Shown piece by piece: positions 50,606-62,323 of a stretch of DNA of 64,000 bases (the stretch's first letter is position 1; every line of letters begins with the position of its first letter). The notes under the pieces were generated by a model. That model saw only the letters and a program-made list of their open reading frames with translations. It had not been told where the DNA came from and did no database searches. The position numbers and the translations under genes were made by a program. The DNA comes from Amylostereum areolatum (taxonomy: Eukaryota; Basidiomycota; Agaricomycetes; Russulales; Stereaceae), in the NCBI GenBank assembly GCA_012932865.1, contig SAXG01000030.1, forward strand, positions 62,001 through 126,000, in the 5' to 3' direction.

Positions 50606-51988
50606 AAACCCTCCTTCTTCTCCTCCACCTTCGGCTGAGCTTGAAGCGCGTCCATCACGCTTTTCCGATCTTCGGCCGACAGGCTCCTAGCCCAGGCGGT
50701 GGGCGTCTCGAACGTCTGTGCTCGAGCCTCCCGCTTTGGTGGTTCCGTGTACCGGTCCCTCCCCCACATGTCTCGGATGTTCTTCACGTCCACCCTGCAG
50801 TCCCGCACCTGGTGGCCATTCTGTCCGCAGCGGAAGCATCGCCCCTTGATGTCGACACGGTTGACGTCCATCGGCTGACCTTTGCCACCGTGCACCATGC
50901 CGGTTCCATCGCGGCGCCATGGGACCTGCCCCCCTTGTTGCCCATTGGACGATCCTTGTCCTTTGGGTTTTTGGTTCTGCACGGGTCCACTGCGCTGGGT
51001 CTTAAGGTCCTCCCGCTCCTGTCGCAGACCGTCGATCAGGATGATGCGCTCTTTGAGGTCCTCATATTTCTGAGGAACGTGACCGCTGTCGTAGATGGAG
51101 TCGATGGTCCGATAGTAGACGTTGTGTTTGAGCAGCTGCATGAGGTGGATAGGGTCCTGCGCCGTGGAGTATCCTGCCTTTCTTGCGAGTTGCTCGAACT
51201 TGGCGAAGTATTCATGGGCAGTGGTACCCTTCGTCTGTTTGAACCCGTCCAGTTCGACTGCGGCACGGTGCTGCTCATTGACGTCGGTGAAGGCCCCTTT
51301 GAGTGCTTTGTGGAAGTCCACCCAGGCAACCATGGCTCCATTGGCCAAGTGTGCATCCTCATACTCGGCCTTCCAGGTGCGTGCTGCCTCCCCCGTCATG
51401 TAGGTGAGAATGAAGAGGACTTTGTCCTTGTCCGTCACGAGGTCATCCTCAGCAGCTCGCATGTATTCCTCGCACGACCGCATCCAGTCATTGAAGTCCT
51501 CTCGTTTCCCAGAGAAGCCTTCAGGAGTTTTCGCGTGGACTTTCTTTCGGGGGGGTCTGGCGGCGGCGGCGGCTGGGGCACTAACAGTGACCGCAGGGGG
51601 GTTGACGGTGATGGGGGGGGCCGTGACGTTGACGGTGGGGGGGTGGCAGGTTGAGGGCAGCAACAAGCACGGCAGGGATGGCTACCCATTGGCCATTTAC
51701 TTCCATGAGCCAGGCATCGTCGGTGCCGTTATTCATGTGTTGGATGGGAGAGCCAGTTTGGCCGATGACAATGTTCCATGTTCCACCGATTTCGGTGCAG
51801 TTGGCAAGTTCGGCGGGGAGAGGGGGTTGGGGGTCGGTGCGGATCCACTGGGCAGCCATGATTGGTTCGTCGAGGTCGGAGAAGTCTTCGTCGGTGACAG
51901 GCGGTAGGGCGGAGGCGGCGATGAGGTTGAAGTCGGCTTCAGTAAGGTCGTCTTGGCTTTCGTTGGCGAAGTAACCAACTGATGCCAC
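50602..51988 (-). pseudogene. Ty3 gag with one C-run frameshift
   Basis: The N-terminal part (MASVGYFANESQDDLTEADF) and the capsid part (GFSGKREDFNDWMRSCEEYM...FKQTKGTTAHEYFAKFEQL) lie in different frames, joined at a run of seven C near 51643-51649. One extra C explains the shift. A CCHC knuckle (CFRCGQNGHQVRDC) near the C-terminus binds RNA. The stop at 50602 overlaps the pol opening, as in elements using a gag-pol frameshift. Confidence 0.85.
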
Positions 51989-52166
51989 TTGTTTGGGTTG
52001 CTACGAAGGCGACTTCGACAGTGGTGTCTCCGAGTTGGACAAAGAAGTCGTTTCCTCGTTCAGTGAAGCCTAGAGGGAGGGGATATATGTAGCAGTTTTC
52101 GTCCTCAACGTCGGTGTCGGAGTCAGAACTGGAGTCGGAGCCGTTGAGTCCGAACGAGGGAATTGT

Positions 52167-52775
52167 TTATAAGTGGGTGAGGTCGATGACCTCTGGCTGG
52201 GTGAGGTCGATGACCTCTGGCTCTGGTGTGGGGCTGGGGGTGTTGCCTGGTGTAAGGAGGCGGTGGGTGTGTCGAGTGTCTACTGGTATTTTCTCGTTGG
52301 GCGCGTAGAAGGATTTTGGGGGTTGCTCGAGTTTGTAGCGGTAGGTGACGTATGGGCAGGAGTAGACGTAGAGGTTTCCGTTTCCTTGTTCGCTTATTTT
52401 GAGGTGATAGAAGTGGATGTCTATGATGGAGTCTTCAAGTTCTTCTACACCGAGGGCGACCTTCCAATTGTGCCAGGCCCAAGGGTTTTTAGATTCGTTG
52501 ATGAGGGAGATGATAGCGTCGTGGCTGATGGGGATGAATTCTTGTACTTGCGAGCGCCAATCTTCCATGCACGAGCCCCCAGTCGAAATGGTTACTCTGT
52601 GCGGCAAGGGAAGATTTTGTCGAGGGAAGGTGGTTCTGTTATGAGATCGCAAGACGGTCTGCCTCAGTCTTCTCGACCTGTTGGCTGTCTCTTCGTCTAG
52701 GGGACACGAGCCCAAAGACTTCCTAAACCGCTTTCCTTTCGCCGCTTTTACTCGTTTCCTACACCAAAGGTGCAC
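52167..52775 (-). CDS. Extra ORF in the Ty3 5' internal region, with tandem VIDLT motifs
   Basis: A 202-codon open frame between the 5' LTR and gag. Its start is uncertain because the first in-frame codons may not be ATG-led. It has a basic N-terminus, an aromatic-rich centre (WAWHNWKVALGVEELEDSIIDIHFYHLKI) and a tail PEVIDLTQPEVIDLTHL. It may be the first part of gag upstream of the annotated piece, or a separate accessory ORF. The DNA encoding the tail is a short direct repeat (about 52177-52222). Confidence 0.5.
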   Translation of the reverse strand: MHLWCRKRVKAAKGKRFRKSLGSCPLDEETANRSRRLRQTVLRSHNRTTFPRQNLPLPHRVTISTGGSCMEDWRSQVQEFIPISHDAIISLINESKNPWAWHNWKVALGVEELEDSIIDIHFYHLKISEQGNGNLYVYSCPYVTYRYKLEQPPKSFYAPNEKIPVDTRHTHRLLTPGNTPSPTPEPEVIDLTQPEVIDLTHL

Positions 52776-53039
52776 CTTCTACTGTCACCTCTGAGCTTTC
52801 AACTCCTGGTATTGGAGAGTCTCGAGTAGGTGTAACGTTTTGAGGAAACGTCAAGCCGGCACCGGTATACGTGCGCACGACCACAATGTCAGGGTAACGA
52901 GTCGCGTACTCTGGGGGCAACGGTCTAGGGCGGCACGGGGGAAGAACAAGGTCAGTACCAGACGGGTACTACTACTACTACGCTACAGTACGTAGGGACG
53001 GTCGTAGGGTGGTGCAAGAGTAAACAGATCTCAAGCTTA

Positions 53040-53542
53040 TGTCAGCAACGACTAGTGCGACAGCACCAAGTTACGACACAGCTGACTAGAAGATGAGGAC
53101 GACAGAGGGGAGCCGATCAGACACGGCGACAGACGAGGGAAAGCAAGCAAAGTCGGTAGAATTGACTAGCTCGAGATAAGGAATATGTACAGCGAGAGCG
53201 AGCCTTATATACACAAGAGGAGAGAGACTTAGGTAAGCAACCAATACACGGCGATCAGTAAGCAGACCAAGTATAAGTAAGCAGTCGTATGTAAAAGAGC
53301 ACAGCATGAGTCAGTATCGTACAGCATGAGTCAAGAGAAAGGAGTCAGACCCGGACCGAGATGAGTCACGTGGGTCCAGGCGGGATATAGATGAGCCGGG
53401 TCCGGGCCAAGGTGGAGCCGGACCGGTGATAAGTCGATAAGTCCTAAAGCGTGTAACCGATGTAAAGTAAAAAGAAAATTATAGACCGTTCATGACAGTA
53501 ACCGATGTAAGGTAAAAAGAAAATTATAGACCGTTCATGACA
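53040..53542 (-). repeat. 5' LTR (right copy), 503 bp with internal duplication
   Basis: Same ends as the left LTR, but its last 45 bp are present twice in tandem (53453-53497 and 53498-53542). The two units differ at one base (GTAAAGT versus GTAAGGT). Confidence 0.92.
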
Positions 53543-53547
53543 TATGG
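53543..53547. repeat. Ty3 target-site duplication, right
   Basis: TATGG directly after the second TGACA of the right LTR. This fixes the true element end at 53542 rather than 53497. Confidence 0.9.
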
Positions 53548-54694
53548 ATCTCGGTGACAAACTGACATGGTTCACAAGGTATGAATCGACGCGGTATAGT
53601 ATGATGAAGTAGTGTATTTGATACGAAGGCGAGACGTAGACGTACTCAGCTATGCTCGTGGCTGTCTCTGCGGATCTGATGCAAGGACTTCCGAGAGACA
53701 CGAACGAGCGAATACACACATGTAAATGGTAGCAAGTTCATAGGCGAAGGGCGGGGTGCGGAATGGGATTAAATAGCGAGCTGAATTTGGAAGGCTTCCG
53801 ACGAGAGTATACGTCCTGTGGAGGATCGCAGGGAAGCGAGTAGGAGAGTGAGACGGCAAGTACACACACCTTTTCAAGTTACCAGCCGCCTACGCGTGTT
53901 GTCCCTTTGCACCTTCCCTTCGTGCCCTCCATTTGACGGGCCTTCAAGCCCATACCATAGTATTCCAGTTGATTCGATGCATCACGAAGGTGTTGATGTT
54001 GGAGATTGTGAGAATCTTGACATATGGCCGCTGCCAACCGAGTCCCAGAGCATCCAGGAGCTGATCCAAAGCTGATCACCAGGCCACCGGACACAAAATC
54101 AAGGTATCGGATAGCGCAATCGTAGGATAAATGGATATAACACCATGAAAACAGAGAGGAGGGGAGGAGGGGAGAAAAAGGCGGGAGGAAAGCAACGCGA
54201 CGTCGATTATCCCGGCCACATGACGATTTACAATGTATACTATTAATGTCCACTTCGTGTCAATCTGCTATGACTCTGCGCGATTTTGGGGGTCTATCAT
54301 TCAATTAGAACTGAAACTTAAAGGAGCCCCTCAGGCATACAGCTCATTCCACTCGAGTATAGAATCGCAAACGGCAAGAACGAGAATGCGAGCGCGGCGC
54401 GGGTACCCGCGGACCGGAGGAGGACCCCGAAACCGTCAGCCTTGAGTATGAGGGGAGTTGGAGTACCGGAATTCCTAGCCGGACGCCCCTCGTGTGCACC
54501 TGCTGTGGACCGTGGGAACAGGGGAGGTCCCTGGACCGGCCCGCGGACCCCGGCTGGCTCGGGCACGAGATCTGCAGCCCAAGACGTGGCATCTCTTCGC
54601 TCTCATCCGAATCCCATCTCTCCTCCCGATCCACTACTCATCTCCCTCCTCGCCCGCCCCCCCGCAGAATCTCCCCCCAAAAAACACAACAAAA
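53548..54694. other. Intergenic region upstream of Tudor-SN
   Basis: Short ORFs only. The final 100 bp are pyrimidine-rich (CTCCCGATCC...CCCGCCCCCC), as in promoters of housekeeping fungal genes. Confidence 0.45.
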
Positions 54695-57600
54695 ATGTCC
54701 ATGAAAGCAGTAAGAGACGCCCTCCGATCCCGGTCCATGTCCCATCGCGCTCACCGCGGCCGCAGATCGTAAAGAGTGCGTTCGCGACCCCGCGCATTGG
54801 CACACGCCGCTTTTTTTCGCGCGGCTGAAGCACGCTCATCGCGTCTACAGGCGTCGTTTCTGGCGACTCGTTGATCCTGCGCGGACGCCCGGGGCCCCAG
54901 GGACAGCCCCCCAAGGAGAGGTGCGTGTGTTCTCTAGGTTGCCGGGAGCGGCGAGGCTGACACGGTTGTTGCGCGGGGCGGACAGGATCTTGCACCTTGC
55001 AGACGTCTCCTCGCCTCGTCTTGGGAACGCGTCGAGAGAAGATGAGGTGAGCTGTCTTTTTTGCGTGCGTTGTAGTGCATGCATGCGCGGTAGTAGGAGA
55101 CCTAGCTGGGACGGCTCATCGGCGCACACGACGGACACCCGCTTCCCCTGTAGCGTTGTGTGCAGCAGTCCGGGGTGGTTTTCAGGGCAGTCGGATTCAT
55201 TGCCTCGCTAGCCATGATGCCCACGGTGCTCTCTGTTGTCACTCTGGTCGAGTGACCAGCAGAGACACCCACCCTCCGCTTCCGCTTCCGCCTTTCTTCC
55301 GCCCACGTTCACCCGTTAACCGAATCCCTCCGCAGCCTTGGGCCTACGAAGCACGCGAGTTTCTGCGTACGCTCGCCGTCGGCAAAGAGATCAGCTTCAC
55401 CTCCGCACACCAACTCCCGCCAAACGAAGGCGATGTCCCGCGCGACCTCGGAAACGGCGAGATCAACGGCGTCGACATCTCCAACGAGGTCCTCCGCACT
55501 GGCTGGGCCAAGGTGAAGGACATCAAGCGTGACCCGACGGACGAAGATCTCAAGCGCAAGGAGGTCGAGGCGGACGCGAAGGCGGCGGGGCGTGGGATCT
55601 GGAATCCGCATGGACCGCAGGTGTGTGATGTTTTTCCCCACGCTTCCTTGAGGGCTTTTTGGAGGCTAATGGAGGGCCAGGCGCGCAGTGTCATCTACAA
55701 CATGCCGCACGACTCGCAAGCCTTCATGAACGAGTGGAAGGGGAAATCAATCGATGGTGCGTTTCCCGTGCATATATCCGCGTGTTTCTCTTCTTAACAG
55801 CCTACCCCCTCACCAGCCATTGTGGAAGCCGTCCGGGATGGCACCACCTTCCGCGTCCGCCTGCTCCTGCCCGAAGGCGACCACCAATACATCAACGTCG
55901 CGCTGGCCGGTGTCCGTAGCGCGCGCGCGTCCTCAAAACAAGGCGAGCCCTCGGAGCAGTGGGGAGAAGAAGTGGGTCCCGCCCCAACCACCCCATGTAC
56001 ATCAAAACGAATTAATATATTTCTTCTTCCTTTGCCCCCCCCTCCGGGTGATCGTTCGTAGGCGAAGTTTTTCTCTGAGTCAAGATTGCTCCAGCGCGCG
56101 GTCAAGGTGCAACTACTGTCACTTCCGACCGCCAGCGCGTCCCCGTTCCAGGCTAACGCGAGCGGCCCCGCACCCGCCAGCATTTTCATCGGAAATGGTT
56201 GGTCGTTCTTTTCCTGGTACCTTCAACCGCAGGCTCACGTCACACCAGTCCTCCACCCCGCTGGCAACATCGCCGAATTCCTCGTCGCTGGCGGCCTCGC
56301 CCGCGTCGTCGACTGGCATACTGGGATGCTCGCCAACTTCGGGGGTATGGAGCGTCTGCGCGCGGCCGAGAAAACAGCGAAGGAGAGGCGTCTATGCCTG
56401 TACGCGACCGCGTCCGCCTCCTCCGTGTCGAATGGCGGCAAGGCCTCCGGGGGCGCGTCGAACGGGGCTGGGCGCGCGTGGGAGGGCACGGTCGTGCGCG
56501 TGTGGTCCGGCGACCAGATTTCGCTCGTGGACAAGGACGGGCGGGAGCACCGCGTGCAGCTGAGCTCGACACGGAGCCCGAAGATGTCCGACCCGAAGCA
56601 GGCGGCGTACGCGCACGAGGCGCGCGAGTTCCTGCGGCGGAAGCTCATCGGGAAGCACGTCCGGGTCCACGTCGACTTCGTGAAGCCGCGCGAGGGCGAG
56701 TACGAGGAGAGGGAGTGCGCGACGGTGCGGTACGGTGGGCAGAACGCGTGGGTGGAATTTGTGCTCCTTTGGGGTCTGTGGGCGAGCGCTGACGAGGGGG
56801 CGGATGTAGCAACGTCGCGGAGCAACTCATCGAGAAGGGGCTCGCGGGCGTCGTGCGGCATAAGCGGGACGACGAGGACCGCTCGCCGGACTACGACAAG
56901 CTCATGGCTGCCGAACAAACGTACGGGACCGCTGACTGGTGCCCTGTCGTCTCGACACTGACCCTTTCTGTGTTCGTCTTTCCCTCTAGTGCTATGTCCG
57001 AGGCCCGCGGAATCCACTCTGGGAAGGACCTCCCGCCCGTCAAGCCCCCGCTGAACCTGTCCGAGGCAAACACCCGCGCAACACAGTTCCTCAGCGGGTT
57101 CAAGCGGCAAGGCAGGATCCCGGCCGTGGTGGAATACGTCGCTGCCGGCTCGCGGTTCAAGTAGGTGTACATCTCATTGGCTCGGATCGCCTATCTTACT
57201 TTGGATCCTCCAGGATCTTTTTGCCAAAGGACAACCAGGTGCTCACGCTGGTTCTCGGCGGTACGTTGCCCGCCTCCTCCTCGCTGTTCACCCCTGATCG
57301 GAGGGCGAATCGCTAGGCATCCGCGCTCCTCGCACCGCACGCAACCCGTCAGAGAAGAGCGAGCCCTACGGCCAGGAGGCGGCCGACTTCGCGACGCGGC
57401 GGTACATGCAACGCGACGTGGAGATCGAGGTGGACACCATCGACAAGTCGGGCGGGTTCATCGGCGCGCTGTACGTGAACAAGACGGAGAACGCCGCGCT
57501 CGCGCTCGTGAAGGAGGGCCTCGCGACCGTCCACGCGTTCTCGGCGGAAGGCCTCCCGTGGGCACGGCAGTTGTACGACGCGGAGGTGCGTTGCTTCTTT

Positions 57601-58660
57601 TTGTGGAGCCGAGGCCTTCACTGACGCTGTTTTTGCGTCGCAGGAGGAGGCGAAAAAGGCGAGGCGAAACGTGAGTGTAGCTGCGGTCTCATCATAGCCG
57701 GGGCTCATTGGATGTTTTCTTGGCCAGGTCTGGTCAGATTACGACGAGGAGGCGGCCAAGGCTGCTGAAGCACCTGCAGAAGACGATGCCGCCCCGCTCA
57801 AGCCTGAATTCCTCGACGTCATCGTCAGCGACGTCCGCACGAAGAACGGCTTCGCATTCTCCGTACAAATCCTCAACACCGAAGGTAAGCCTTCCTCGTC
57901 GTCCCTTTCTGCCCACGGCTTACGAGCCTCGTCCTCCTCCGCGTCTTCCCTCCAGGCATCGCCTCGCTCGAAAAGCTCATGCGCGATTTCTCGATCCACC
58001 ACCGCGGCACGACCGCGTCCCCGCCCGGGTTCGTGCCCAAGGGCGGCGACCTCGTCTCGGCCAAGTTCTCCGACGGCGCGTGGTACCGCGCGAAGATCCG
58101 GCGCGCGTCCCCGCTCAAGCGCGAGGCGGAGGTGACGTTCATCGACTACGGCAACCAGGACATCGTCGGGTTCGACAACGTCCGCCCGCTCGACCCCAAA
58201 TTCCGCGCGCTGCCCGGACAGGCGCACGACGCGCGTCTCAGGTGCGTGCCTGTTCCCTCCCTTTCCTCTCTCTTTGCAGGCCTTGAGTCGCGGCTGATGA
58301 CGGGCGGGCGTCAGTTTCATCAAGCTGCTGGGCCCGGAGAGCGAGTACCACCAGGACGCGGTCGACCGCTTCCGCCAGCTGTGCGAGGGCCGAAAGCTGA
58401 TCGCGATCGTGGACCACAAGGAGGGCAACGTCCTGCACCTGCGGCTGGTCGACCCCGCGGACCCGCAGACGGCGGCGGACCCGCTCGCGTGCGTCAACGC
58501 GGACCTGCTCCGGGAGGGCCTCGCGGCAGTCGACCGGAAGGGGTGCAAGTACCTCGCGGCGTACCCCGCGGTGGTGAAGCGGCTGCAGGAGGCGGTCGCG
58601 GGGGCGAAGAAGGACCGGTTGGGGATGTTCGAGTTTGGGGATGTGGAGGAGGACGAGTAG
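54695..58660 (+). CDS. SND1: Tudor staphylococcal nuclease (SND1/Tudor-SN) homologue
   Basis: ATG 54695 opens a 5-codon exon (MSMKA). After introns the frame reads IVK then SVVSGDSLILRGRPGPQGQPP and ILHLADVSSPRLG, the first SNase-like repeat. Further repeats start at AIVEAVRDGTTFRVRLLL, WEGTVVRVWSGDQISLVDKDG and RIPAVVEYVAAGSRFKIFLP. A fifth repeat is split by a Tudor domain (KGGDLVSAKFSDGAWYRAKIRRA...VTFIDYGNQDIVGFDNVRPL). The stop is near 58658-58660, with more than ten introns of mostly 50-70 bp. The architecture of four SN repeats plus a Tudor-SN module is complete. The family acts in RNA processing, stress granules and as an RISC-linked or RNA-binding nuclease. The canonical SNase catalytic residues are generally degenerate in this family. 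Expected length is about 900 aa. Confidence 0.93.
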
Positions 58661-59980
58661 GGGTGGGGTTTTGGTTTGGGTGGTTGGCTGGACGGAGAGG
58701 GGGGTGCGCGGCGATTATCTAGGATAAAATGGCGCCTTTCAGTGGAGAGGCAATGTGATCTTCACTTCTCATTTTCGTTTATTGGGCGAAGTGACGGGGT
58801 TTTGGTGGATAAGTGTTCACGCCCCTCGCGCAAGTATCAAAGGAGGGGCTTCAGTTATTTCCTGGTATCCCTAAGCTTCGGGGGCACCTCCTGGCGAGGC
58901 TACGCACTATACAACGACTAGCTCTCAGCGCATTTATGCTGTACAGTACTGTACACCATCGCTGCCCTACAGCCTCTTGTAACGCATCGCTCCAACGAGC
59001 AAGTCCTCAATCAGCCATATGCACCGGCCTCGTCAAACGAGCTGCCGCCGCTCCCCGACCTCCTGACGACTTGACATGGATCGACCGGCGAATTGCTAGA
59101 CAAAGACGTCGCGTCAACGAGCACCAGCGACTCGGAGCCATCACTCATTGAAAGGGCCAGCTTTGTGGGGGCCAGCATCAAGGTCAGACCTGTAAAGAAG
59201 AGAGACCGAAATTAGGCGGCGATTCCCACTGGAGCCATGCGTGAGCATGCGTGTGTGCAGCAGCATGCTCACCCGGAGGAACAAGCCATTCTTGATTATA
59301 ACGTCCATGGCTCGAAGAGCCGAGTCCGAGATTGAGAGCAAGTCAGCTGCTAGACGGCATGGCTAGGTTTTCAAGCGCACCTCGTTCGTAACAGTTGTCA
59401 TTCCGTCTCCCAACTTCCCCCCATGCCATTTCAGAACGCTGTAAGTCGAGAGAAACACGAGTCGTGTTGGTGGGAGAAGACTAAGTCACGAACGCGCGTT
59501 TGACGTTTGAGTCTTGTCGCGGCGCGCTCTTCCAACCACCACCATCACTTAAACCAGAACGACTACCTTCTGGTTAGGTCAGCGACGGCCCACGGGAGAC
59601 TACACCATCACCACCAACTAGCGCAGACCATCGAGTTATCCATCTTCACCTTTGCACCACCCCTTCATTGCCGGAGTACCTCCGATGGCTTTACCTTGTG
59701 TTCCATTAGCCCACCCCCCGCCTCGCCACCGTTTCTACCCACTAGAGGATGGCCCAATCCTGGAATCCACCTCGAGTGTCCAACACCGAAGGCTTAGGCC
59801 TAAGAACAACTACGGCACGTCCTCGAGAGGCATACTTATGATATGTTTGGCAGCTATCCGGTGAAGGATCCTGTCACACTGATACGGTATCGCGACCTCA
59901 CGGTACGTTCCACATTTTTACAGCTCGGGACGACACCACTGAGTACTGAATGCTCTCCAACTGCAACACACCGTATGAAG
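58661..59980. other. No gene recognised
   Basis: About 1.3 kb between Tudor-SN and the inverted repeat. It has CAC/ATC-rich simple sequence near 59528-59620. Nothing supportable. Confidence 0.4.
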
Positions 59981-61359
59981 TCGCGTAAGTGGCACCTGAC
60001 ACCTTGAGGTTCGCATGCACCGGACGCGCAATCTTTGAATGGACACGGGTACGCCTTTGACGTCTTGGGCAGATCCTCTGTGTTTTGATTTTCTCAATCC
60101 GTCCGTCCTCTTCTTCCGCTTTTCTTCCCCCATGTCTTGAGCGCACGCCGCCTCGTCCTCCTCTCGATCGCGCTTTGCGGTGTGGATCGGACCGGGGTGT
60201 GGGACCGACGGCCTTGGATCCGCCATCGTTGAAGCTCCGGGCGCGATGTACTCCAAGGGGATCCCTTCTCCGTGGGAGCTCGCCTTGGATTTTTCTTTGG
60301 TGTTGCTCAAGGCTCGAGCGTTCACCGACCCCGACGATGGGGTAGATGATGTGCCGGCCTTGAATGATTCGTCTGTGTGCAACCTCCTAGAGGGGTCGCT
60401 TTCGGGCATGATGCCCTGAACCCCGGAGGTTGTAGTAGCTGTCGACGGCATCCCAGAGTGGCCGCCCTGCGTACTGCATGCACTGGCAGGTGGTGGGCTC
60501 GCACGCGTTTCCTCGGATGAGAACGGGCAACCGTTTTCCTCCCACATGAACGAGGGGCTCTGTCGTCGGACGGAAGATGTGTACGGCCGAGATGCACGAA
60601 CGTTGCCACAGCTGGATGGAAGTGGCGAGGGCGACAGTGCCGGAAGCACCAGAAAGGGGCTCGTAGGATGTTCGAGGTCGCCGTTGTGAGGTGTGTGCGT
60701 GGGGAAGAGTGGCCGCACCGAAGATGTCCTGGCGTTGTTGGTGGCCACCTGGGGAGGAAGCACCTGTTCACCGCCATAGGGAGGTGGTCTCGGGGCGGCG
60801 GCGGGCTCTGGATGGATAGCAGAAGCGATGACTGGGTTGTGGTGGGGGAGGATTGTAGGTGAGAGGGTGTATGCGTTATCGGATTCCGTACCAGAGTATA
60901 CTGGTGATACTGGTGGGAGGATGTGGCGACTGTGATTGCTGTCGTCTTCGACCTGGACGGTGTGTCAGTACAAAACGCCAAATGCACGGAACAGTGCTAT
61001 GCGTACGCGGAGGGGAATAGAAGTGGGATCAACAGCCTGTGGCCACCCGAATTCCGTCGCCGTAGGCTGCGCTGAGGGGAGATTGAGAGACAACCAGTCA
61101 CTATCCTGTAACTGCTCGATGTTGTCGAGAAGGCTCGTGGACGTGAGCATCCAAAGCTAGAGATTGGCTGGAATGGGAACGTCGTCGTCGACCTTTTCGT
61201 GACAACGATGCTGCGATGGAGTACTCGTTCTCTGAAGTTGTACAAATCAGCGTCGCTTACCAGACCATCCAGGAGTTCCATCGACGTGGTGGGCTACGGG
61301 AATTCCGCCCATATAAAATCGTCGGTGTCACGGTCAGAAAATGTGGCGAGGGATGTCAT
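59981..61359 (-). pseudogene. Truncated zinc-finger-like gene, copy B
   Basis: The start codon corresponds to 61359-61357. A TAG at 61296-61294 falls in frame at codon 22. The low-complexity region (LPPQVATNNARTSS onward) is well kept, but the frame shifts in the basic region (KKRTDGLRKSKHRGS replaces the original). The homology stops within the first Cys/His module, so neither zinc-binding unit can form. Clearly derived from, or a sister of, the gene at 16809-18317. Confidence 0.82.
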
Positions 61360-61953
61360 TGCCAGCGGTTTGCGTGCCCAAAGGATATGGATGTTTAGAG
61401 CGAGGAAAGAACGCCCTTGCTCCCGTCACTGACACCTTTTTTGTACCATTCGTGAGCGCCATCCTCTTGGGATATGCTTTTCACGTTGTCTTCTGACCGT
61501 CAACTTCTAGACATTGTGATCCACGAGTTCTGCCAGGGGAAAGTGTTTTGCGTCCAGAAATTGTCCAGAAACATGTGTCGGCAGGCTAACCTCCATGAGC
61601 TGATTAGAAGCCCCACTTCATCGCTGCTTGTTCTCGGCGGTCTGCTCGGGAGAATTACTGACTAATGTAGCCCAAATGTAGCTTCAACAATTTGCCCTAC
61701 TTACCACATCGCAGCCGCTTATCCCATCCATGAAGACGAAACGAAATTCACGAAATGGAACAAGGCTGCACTCACTGCGCGCCTCGCCTAACCCTCCCTC
61801 CTCGAGCAAGTCAAAGGCACCTAATTTCCCATCATGCGCTTGTAGGCTGTGCTCATCGAAGGTCGCCGACCAACACACTTTTTGTGTTCCCCGTTCGTAG
61901 ACTGTGCGGATGATGCGGTCGCTACATGACCTGAACACGACACGATCTTCCAC
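59981..61953 (-). repeat. Inverted duplication, copy B (about 2.0 kb)
   Basis: Reverse-complement match to 16196-18193 with substitutions and indels. It starts at TCGCGTAAGTGGC and ends at CGATCTTCCAC. It lies 1.2 kb upstream of STE3 receptor 2. Confidence 0.9.
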
Positions 61954-61972
61954 CCGATGCTAGAGTAAATCC

Positions 61973-62323
61973 ATGTACTCACTCTTTACTTGTCATCCAA
62001 ACCAGGACGCATATGCCCTTGTCGTGCTCCTTACTCACCCTCTTACATACAAGTCTAACCTCGCCCATGCCCTGGAAATCTACTCGCGCGTTCGCGTCCC
62101 GATCTCTGCCCTCATCGCGGACCTTTCGCACACCGCCGGGAGGCACTCCACACTGTTTGGCGAGAAGGATATGAAAAAGGACGGGTTAAGAGAGCTTTGG
62201 GAGAAGATGGTGTCGGCCTTCGAGGGACTGAGTGTTGCCGATTCGATGGAGGACAGACAAAAGGCCGTGGAAATGTTGACGAAGGAGTTGTCGCCGAAGT
62301 CGAACGAGAGGGCGGATTACTAG
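61973..62323 (+). pseudogene. C-terminal relic of an FAD-dependent monooxygenase (salicylate hydroxylase-like)
   Basis: The ORF (ATG 61973, TAG 62321-62323) reads NQDAYALVVLLTHPLTYKSN, then LAHALEIYSRVRVPISAL and HTAGRHSTLFG. In salicylate-hydroxylase-like flavoproteins a G..IEDAY.L..LL segment, followed by L...YE..R.PRA, lies at the C-terminal end of the FAD domain. The FAD-binding N-terminus and the GD motif are missing. The fragment begins about 20 bp past the edge of the inverted repeat, suggesting it was cut by that rearrangement. Family assignment by pattern only. Confidence 0.55.

Larger units (their letters stand above)
45978..53542 (-). mobile_element. Full-length Ty3/gypsy chromovirus (7565 bp)
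   Basis: Two LTRs (45978-46435 and 53040-53542), both with TGTCA...TGACA ends, enclose gag and pol on the minus strand in the order gag, protease, RT, RNase H, integrase, chromodomain. A 5-bp duplication TATGG flanks it (45973-45977 and 53543-53547). The LTRs differ at about twenty positions, mostly transitions. The coding region has two C-run frameshifts and one TGA, so this copy is probably inactive. It is inserted between the bS6m and Tudor-SN genes. Confidence 0.95.

Noticed and set aside
53040..53497. Right LTR ending at the first TGACA
   Set aside because: The TATGG duplication only matches if the element ends at 53542, so the extra 45 bp belong to the LTR.
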